Assembly (NCBI RefSeq): GCF_002270485.1
Contig: NZ_NQOG01000004.1
Coordinates: forward strand, 1 to 64,000
Reading direction: 5' to 3'
DNA length: 64,000 bases
Origin: Anaerostipes hominis (ex Lee et al. 2021)
GTDB taxonomy: Bacteria > Bacillota > Clostridia > Lachnospirales > Lachnospiraceae
Shown piece after piece: positions 58,753 to 64,000 of this stretch. A model generated the notes under the pieces. It was not told where the DNA came from. It saw only the letters and a program-made list of their open reading frames with translations, and ran no database searches. Position 1 is the first letter of the stretch. Every line of letters begins with the position of its first letter. A program made the position numbers and the translations under genes.

Positions 58753-60183
58753 CTAAAGAATGCTCTGGTATAATTCTAGATATTTTTTGGCTGATGACCC
58801 AAAACTGTTGTCAGACTCCATCGCCCTTTGAATCAAGCCTTTCCTGCGCTTTGGACTGTGCAGCGTATTCAATGCATAACGAATGATCGAAAGCATCTCA
58901 TGCGCATTATAATTCCTGAAAGAAAATCCGTTTCCTGTCTCTTCAAATTCATTGTAGCTCTGGACCGTGTCACAAAGTCCTCCGGTCTCCCGCACGATCG
59001 GCAGAGTTCCGTATCGAAGTGCGATCATCTGTGAGATGCCGCACGGTTCAAACTTGGAAGGCATAAGGAACAAGTCGCTGGCAGCGTAGATCTGATGAGC
59101 CACCGCATTGTTGTATGCGATATATGAGCATACTCTTCCCTTATACTTATTCTCCATAAAGCGGAAAAATTCTTCATAATCATGATCGCCGGTTCCCAAT
59201 ACGACGAAAGCAATATCTTCCGTACACATCAGCTCATCCAGGATATACTTGACTAAATCAAGTCCCTTCTGTGCAGTAAGACGGCTGACCATGCCGATGA
59301 TCGGCACTCCGGGAGAAATGCTCAGTCCCAGATCACTGATCAGTTTTTCCTTGTTCTTTTTCTTTCCTGTCAGATCATCTTTATTAAAATGATACTGCAG
59401 ATACGGGTCCGTCTCCGGATCAAATTCTTCTGTATTGATGCCGTTTACAATTCCCCATGTATCCCAGGCTCTGGCATTCAAAATGCCTTCCAGCCTGTAT
59501 GCAAACTCAGGAGTTTTGATCTCCTGTGCATAAGTGGGACTTACCGTGCTGATCCGGTCTGCAAATACGAGGGCTGCTTTCATGAAGCTTGCACACTCAT
59601 AATTATGCATAAATTCCGGTGTATCATACCTCGGATCGATACCCAGCCAGTGATGAAAAGCCTCAAAGGCATACTCACCCTGATACATCATGTTGTGAAT
59701 CGTAAAGATCGTCCTGGCACGCCCGATCTCCCAATGGCTGTACTGAGTCTTCAAAAGAAGCGGGATCAGCCCGGTCTGCCAGTCATTGCAGTGGAGCACA
59801 TTCGGAAGGAATCCAATCCTTCCGGCAGCTTCGATTACAGCGCGGCAGAAATATGCGTACTGCTCTCCTTCTGCGTCCCCGCCCCTGTAAACCGCATCGC
59901 CGAAGTACTCTTCATTGTCAATAAAGTAATATGTGACATCGTTGAAAAATAATCCCTCAACGCCTACATATACGTCTCTTCCGGCAAAATGTATATAAAA
60001 ATCTGCCATATGCTTTGTCTGTGCAGCATACTTATCCTTAATCTGACGGTGGAACGGCATCATGACTCTGGTATCCACATGGAGCTTGTTGAGCTCCTTC
60101 GGCAGAGTACCGATGACATCGGCAAGGCCGCCCAGCTTCACAAAGGGAGCACATTCCGCTGCAACCATCAGTACGTTCATCAT
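58753..60183 (-). CDS. glgA: Glycogen synthase (ADP-glucose type)
   Basis: A 476-residue GT5 enzyme that extends alpha-1,4 chains with ADP-glucose. The N-terminal MNVLMVAAECAPFVKLGGLADV carries the nucleotide-binding KxGGL (lysine near residue 17), and the C-terminal half has SKFEPCGISQMIALRYGTLP. The frame opens at 60204 within glgD, but AAAAGGAA sits eight bases before the ATG pair at 60183, the family start. It lies 13 bases behind glgD. Confidence 0.96.
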   Translation of the reverse strand: MMNVLMVAAECAPFVKLGGLADVIGTLPKELNKLHVDTRVMMPFHRQIKDKYAAQTKHMADFYIHFAGRDVYVGVEGLFFNDVTYYFIDNEEYFGDAVYRGGDAEGEQYAYFCRAVIEAAGRIGFLPNVLHCNDWQTGLIPLLLKTQYSHWEIGRARTIFTIHNMMYQGEYAFEAFHHWLGIDPRYDTPEFMHNYECASFMKAALVFADRISTVSPTYAQEIKTPEFAYRLEGILNARAWDTWGIVNGINTEEFDPETDPYLQYHFNKDDLTGKKKNKEKLISDLGLSISPGVPIIGMVSRLTAQKGLDLVKYILDELMCTEDIAFVVLGTGDHDYEEFFRFMENKYKGRVCSYIAYNNAVAHQIYAASDLFLMPSKFEPCGISQMIALRYGTLPIVRETGGLCDTVQSYNEFEETGNGFSFRNYNAHEMLSIIRYALNTLHSPKRRKGLIQRAMESDNSFGSSAKKYLELYQSIL

Positions 60184-60196
60184 ACACTCATTCCTT

Positions 60197-61330
60197 TTAT
60201 TCATTGACGCTGGCTCCCTTCGGTATGAACACCGGATGCTGTCTGGATCCGGATAAATGTGCGTTAGAATAGATCTTTACATGACGGTCCATGATCGTAT
60301 GGTTGATGTCCGCACCCTTTCCGATAAAGCCTTCCGCCATAACGATAGAATTTCTGATCACTGCGCCTTTTTCAATCTGGCATCCGCGGAAGATAACAGA
60401 ATTTTCTACGGTTCCGTCGACTTCACAGCCGCTGCTGATCAGACTGTTGCTGATATTCGCCTCGATACCATAGCGGGCAGGCGCACTGTCACTCGTCCTA
60501 GTATACACTTTATTCTTACCAAAAAACAGTTCTTTCTGCACATCCTGTTTCAATAAATCCATATTAATATTGTAATAAGCCTCCACAGATGTGATGCAGC
60601 CTACATATCCTTTGTATTCATAGCCCTGAATATACAGGCGGTCAAAATTCGGAATAAGTACGTCGAAGAAGAAATGTTTTCTGTTGTGGGAGACTGCCTC
60701 CTGGATAAAGTCGATCAGGAGTTCCCGTTTCATAATATACACATCCATGCTCTTCTTACCGTAGCGGTGCTTCGTCTCAGAATAGCACATATCCGTAATG
60801 CGTCCGGACTCATCCGGTTTCAGGTATACGCCGTCGTAATCACAGTTGGTGGCGTCATCACTGTTGTCAAAATACATCATGGAGATATCTGCGCCGCTGT
60901 CGATATGCTTTTCCAGCATGTCGTTAAAATCGGAATTAAATATCACATAAGAACGGCCAAGAAGAATATACGGCTCGGTAGCTTTCTTTAAAAATCCCAA
61001 AGTTCCCCTCAGACCATCCATGACACTGGCATATTCTCCGGATCTTCCGCTTCCTGATATGTACGGAGGAAATGTGTAAAGTCCTCCACGTTTTCTGTTG
61101 AGGCCCCAGTCTTTCCCGGAACCAACATGGTCCATCAGAGAGCTGTAATTGTATCTTGTCATGATTCCGACGTTTTTAATGGCAGAGTTGACCATATTGC
61201 TCAGGAGGAAATCTATGGTCCGGTATCTTCCGCCTACCGGGAGTGCCGATAAGCTTCGGGTGCGCACCAAATCCTGAAGTCTTCTGTTTTCTTCTCCTGC
61301 ATTTATAATTCCAAGCATTTGATTTTCCAT
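60197..61330 (-). CDS. glgD: Glucose-1-phosphate adenylyltransferase subunit GlgD
   Basis: A 377-residue paralogue of GlgC. The catalytic loop GGxGxRL of GlgC is replaced by NAGEENRRLQ, so it is expected to be a regulatory or weakly active partner in a GlgC/GlgD heterotetramer, as studied in Geobacillus and Ruminococcus. A nucleotidyltransferase-like domain comes first, then a left-handed beta helix (about 280-370, IRNSIVMAEGFIGKGADI). GGGAGG precedes the start, 13 bases after glgC. Confidence 0.95.
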   Translation of the reverse strand: MENQMLGIINAGEENRRLQDLVRTRSLSALPVGGRYRTIDFLLSNMVNSAIKNVGIMTRYNYSSLMDHVGSGKDWGLNRKRGGLYTFPPYISGSGRSGEYASVMDGLRGTLGFLKKATEPYILLGRSYVIFNSDFNDMLEKHIDSGADISMMYFDNSDDATNCDYDGVYLKPDESGRITDMCYSETKHRYGKKSMDVYIMKRELLIDFIQEAVSHNRKHFFFDVLIPNFDRLYIQGYEYKGYVGCITSVEAYYNINMDLLKQDVQKELFFGKNKVYTRTSDSAPARYGIEANISNSLISSGCEVDGTVENSVIFRGCQIEKGAVIRNSIVMAEGFIGKGADINHTIMDRHVKIYSNAHLSGSRQHPVFIPKGASVNE

Positions 61331-61343
61331 AGTTTCTACCTCC

Positions 61344-62528
61344 CTAGTGTAAAATAGATTCCGGATAGATCATTGCACCATCCTCAACGACAGCATCCTC
61401 AAGCACCACACTGTGATAGCCGATGACGGTAACTTCATTGCCCTCTCCGATTTTGCTTCCTTCTTCCACGACAACTTCTTCATCAATGATCGCTTTATTG
61501 ATCTCGCTGTTTTCCCGGACGATGGAATCCTTCATGATGACACTGTTCTTCACCACCGCACCTTTTCCGATCTTTACGCCGGAATGAATGACACAGTTTT
61601 CCACGGTTCCCTCAATGAAAGAACCATCTGCGATGATACTCTTTTTCACACTGGCGCCTTCTGCTATGTAATGAGGCGGAAGTCCGTAAGTCCTTGTGTA
61701 GACTTTCAGCTTGTCATCATTTAAATTCAGCTGAGGATTCTCTTCCAGCAGCTCCATGTTGGCCTCCCACAGGCTTGATATCGTTCCTACATCTCTCCAG
61801 TATCCGTCAAAGCTGTATGCATACATCTTCTTTCCTTCTTCCAGCATTCTCGGAATGATGTTCTTGCCGAAATCGTGTTCTGAATCTGGATCATTGGCAT
61901 CATCGATCAGGTACTGGCGGATCAGTTTCCATTTGAACACATAAATACCCATAGATGCTTTCGTGCTCTTAGGATGAGCCGGTTTTTCTTCAAACTCCTC
62001 GATCTTGTTGTCCTTATCGGTGTTCATGATCCCAAAACGCTTCGCTTCTTCCAATGTAACTTCCAGTACAGAGATCGTACAGTCAGCACCTTTCTTCTTA
62101 TGGTAATTGAGCATTTTCTGGTAATCCATACAGCAGATCTGGTCACCGGACAATACAATGATGTGGTCCGGATCATAGTTGTCGATGAAATTGATATTCT
62201 GGTAAATGGCATCAGCAGTTCCGCGGTACCAATTCCCTTTTTCTCCTCTCACATACGGCGGAAGCACGAAGGCTCCTCCGTTCATATTGTCTAAATCCCA
62301 GAATCCTCCAGTTCCGATATAGGAATTAAGCTCCAGGGGTTCATACTGAGTCAGGACACCCACGGTATCGATCCCTGAATTCGCGCAGTTGGATAACGGA
62401 AAATCTATAATCTTATATTTACCGCCGTAGGGAACGGCAGGCTTCGCCTTCTTCTGGGTCAACGCAAATAATCGGCTTCCCTGGCCGCCTGCCAGCAACA
62501 TTGCTACACATTCTTTTTTTGTAATCAT
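61344..62528 (-). CDS. glgC: Glucose-1-phosphate adenylyltransferase catalytic subunit GlgC
   Basis: A 394-residue enzyme that makes ADP-glucose, the committed step of glycogen synthesis. The catalytic loop [20 protein letters not shown] is complete, followed by [15 protein letters not shown]. Substrate residues in [10 protein letters not shown] and a C-terminal beta helix (about 290-390, [14 protein letters not shown]) are present. The frame opens with a GTG (62546) that lies inside GTGAGAAGGAGG, so the ATG at 62528, six bases after AAGGAGG, is used. Confidence 0.97.
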   Translation of the reverse strand: MITKKECVAMLLAGGQGSRLFALTQKKAKPAVPYGGKYKIIDFPLSNCANSGIDTVGVLTQYEPLELNSYIGTGGFWDLDNMNGGAFVLPPYVRGEKGNWYRGTADAIYQNINFIDNYDPDHIIVLSGDQICCMDYQKMLNYHKKKGADCTISVLEVTLEEAKRFGIMNTDKDNKIEEFEEKPAHPKSTKASMGIYVFKWKLIRQYLIDDANDPDSEHDFGKNIIPRMLEEGKKMYAYSFDGYWRDVGTISSLWEANMELLEENPQLNLNDDKLKVYTRTYGLPPHYIAEGASVKKSIIADGSFIEGTVENCVIHSGVKIGKGAVVKNSVIMKDSIVRENSEINKAIIDEEVVVEEGSKIGEGNEVTVIGYHSVVLEDAVVEDGAMIYPESILH

Positions 62529-62551
62529 AGTTTTCCTCCTTCTCACAATAC

Positions 62552-64000
62552 CTATTTTGTTTCTTCTTTTTTATCTGCACTCTTCGCTGCTGTTTTCTTT
62601 TTAGTGGAAACTTCAGTCTGCTGCTTTACTTCTTTTTCGGCCTCCTTCTTTTTAGGTTTTTGTATATCTTTTGTTGTCTGTTCTTTTTTTGCTTCCGGCT
62701 TCTCGGCTTTCTTCACTGCTACCGGTTCCGCAGTTTTTGGGGTCTCCTTTTTTGCCGCTGCCGGTTCTGTAATTTTAGAAGCTTCCTTTTTCACCGGTGT
62801 CTTTACAGCCTCAGTTTTTACAGTCTCCGCTACTTTCGGTGACGGCTTCTTTGCTGCTGCCTTCTTTTGTTCCGCCTTCTTCTTGGCCGGAGTGTCTTCC
62901 AGCGTATATTTATACATAACAGCACTGAGCGGTTTTAATGTGATGACCGCATAATGCTCACAGGCGTTCCTCTTGCCTTTGATCTTCTTTTTCCGGACTT
63001 TCGCCGACTTCTGGCTGACTTCTCCGGTTCCTCCGTATACCTTATCCCCGGTATCCAGGATCTTTGTAAGCTTTCCGCCTTTCGGCATCGGGATATGGTA
63101 CTTATCCCACTCTACCGGCGTAAAGTTAAAGATACACACGATCTGCTCCTGCGGTTTTCCTCTGCGCTTTTTAGATTTTCTGATGAATGCCACAACACTG
63201 TGATCTGCATCTCTCTGAAGCAGCCATTCAAATCCTTCCGGTTTGTTGTCCAGTTCGTACAGAGCCGGTTCGCTGCAGTAAAGTTCGTTTAACTTCGCCA
63301 CATAATCGTTCATGGTTTTATGTGTCTCGTATTCATCGATCAGGAACCAGTCTAATTCTTCCTTGTCTCTCCACTCTACAAACTGTGCAAAGTCGTCGCC
63401 CATGAACAGCAGTTTCTTTCCCGGATGAGCAAACATAAATCCATACAGCGTTTTCAGTGACCCAAACTTCTGCTCGTATTCTCCGAACATTTTGTTAATC
63501 ATGGAACCTTTTCCGTGCACAACTTCATCGTGTGAGTATGGCAGGATATAGTTTTCACTGTACGCATAGTCCATAGAGAATACAATGGCTCCATGGTTTT
63601 CTTTCCGGAACAGGGAATCCAGTTCCATGTAATAGAGGGAGTCGTGCATATATCCCATGTTCCACTTATATGTAAATCCAAGTCCTTCTTCATCATCTAT
63701 ACTGCTGGTCACTTTAGGATACGCGGTAGATTCCTCAGCCACTGTGATGAATCCGTCAAAATTAGAGCGCATCGTATGATTCAGCTTCTGAAGAAACTCT
63801 ACGGCTTCGTAATTGATATTGGTACCGTCTTCATTGGGCACAAACTCTCCCGGCTTTTTGCCGAAATCCAGATACAGCATGGCGCTGACCGCATCAATTC
63901 GGATACCGTCGATGTGATATTTCTCGGCAAAAAATACGGCGCTGGAGATCAGAAAACTCTGCACTTCCGGCTTTCCATAGTTAAACAGCAGTGTGCCCCA
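62552..64000 (-). CDS. glgB: 1,4-alpha-glucan branching enzyme, C-terminal part, with lysine-rich tail
   Basis: 482 codons are visible; the 5' part lies beyond the right edge (the frame is open at 64000 with [13 protein letters not shown], a branching-enzyme sequence). Catalytic residues are the nucleophile in [15 protein letters not shown], the acid in ITVAEEST and the third carboxylate in [10 protein letters not shown]. After the usual C-terminal beta domain the last 113 residues (62552-62893) are a low-complexity K/A/P/E/T tail with 35 lysines and no aromatic residue. First gene in order of transcription of the glycogen operon seen here; the operon promoter must lie beyond the window. It ends 23 bases before the glgC start codon. 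Confidence 0.96.
   Translation of the reverse strand, partial: WGTLLFNYGKPEVQSFLISSAVFFAEKYHIDGIRIDAVSAMLYLDFGKKPGEFVPNEDGTNINYEAVEFLQKLNHTMRSNFDGFITVAEESTAYPKVTSSIDDEEGLGFTYKWNMGYMHDSLYYMELDSLFRKENHGAIVFSMDYAYSENYILPYSHDEVVHGKGSMINKMFGEYEQKFGSLKTLYGFMFAHPGKKLLFMGDDFAQFVEWRDKEELDWFLIDEYETHKTMNDYVAKLNELYCSEPALYELDNKPEGFEWLLQRDADHSVVAFIRKSKKRRGKPQEQIVCIFNFTPVEWDKYHIPMPKGGKLTKILDTGDKVYGGTGEVSQKSAKVRKKKIKGKRNACEHYAVITLKPLSAVMYKYTLEDTPAKKKAEQKKAAAKKPSPKVAETVKTEAVKTPVKKEASKITEPAAAKKETPKTAEPVAVKKAEKPEAKKEQTTKDIQKPKKKEAEKEVKQQTEVSTKKKTAAKSADKKEETK

Noticed and set aside
1-64000. Prophage, insertion sequence, CRISPR array or defence island
   Set aside because: No integrase, transposase, direct-repeat array, Cas or restriction gene was recognised; gene content and order look like core chromosome throughout.

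Overview
The window is about 64 kb of mostly core chromosome from a low-to-mid GC, Gram-positive-type anaerobe of the class Clostridia, most likely family Lachnospiraceae. This is inferred from Shine-Dalgarno sites close to AGGAGG, near-consensus sigma-A promoters, a minCDE set lying between mreBCD/PBP2 and rodA, a ylmE-sepF-ylmH-divIVA division cluster, the GlgC plus GlgD pair, and clostridial-type families (long U32 peptidase with a C-terminal extension, PF06838 methionine gamma-lyase-like enzyme). The genus cannot be decided by reading. No phage, insertion sequence, CRISPR array, integrase, toxin-antitoxin pair or defence island was seen.

Layout. 1-9.5 kb: the start of an SDR dehydrogenase leaving the window, a D,D-carboxypeptidase, a NUDIX hydrolase, and an operon read right to left (ruvA-ruvB-zapA-U32 peptidase-SEDS protein-class B PBP). 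9.5-11.6 kb: a rightward operon of a YprB-like exonuclease and lrgAB. 11.6-17 kb: PHP phosphatase, serine hydrolase, tRNA-Glu(CTC), an AbrB regulator, a cupin fused end to end with a decapitated SRAP gene, and metY. 17-21.2 kb: an ABC importer (permease, ATPase) that shares an operon with metY, plus two paralogous substrate-binding lipoproteins, one of them lying directly behind pnp. 21.2-23.9 kb: rpsO and pnp with structured leaders. 24-33 kb: proC, RluA-type pseudouridine synthase, lspA, aroB, divIVA, ylmH, sepF, yggS/ylmE, an HlyD-like protein, a radical SAM protein and a second D,D-carboxypeptidase. 33-42.6 kb: mgsA, rodA, minE, minD, minC, PBP2, mreD, mreC, mreB, radC. 42.7-51.3 kb: PF06838 enzyme, miaA, cdd, mutL, mutS, miaB. 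51.4-54.3 kb: glf and a divergent Na/Pi-cotransporter family gene. 54.3-64 kb: a glycogen operon (glgB-glgC-glgD-glgA-glgP-GH13 enzyme).

The genes fall into three working groups: wall elongation and division (PBPs, SEDS proteins, MreBCD, Min, ZapA, SepF, DivIVA), genome and tRNA maintenance (RuvAB, MutSL, MiaA/MiaB, RadC), and storage-polysaccharide turnover. I found no convincing undescribed multi-gene system. The least ordinary items are: (i) the ABC importer-metY operon with a duplicated binding protein split between two loci; (ii) a structured pnp leader placed almost at its predicted transcription start; (iii) the cupin/SRAP in-frame junction; (iv) the lysine-rich 113-residue tail on the branching enzyme; (v) a perfect 17-bp inverted repeat between mutL and cdd; and (vi) a roughly 245-residue insertion in the Mre-linked PBP2. 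Several start codons were moved from the longest open frame to an internal codon because of the position of the ribosome binding site; these are stated gene by gene.
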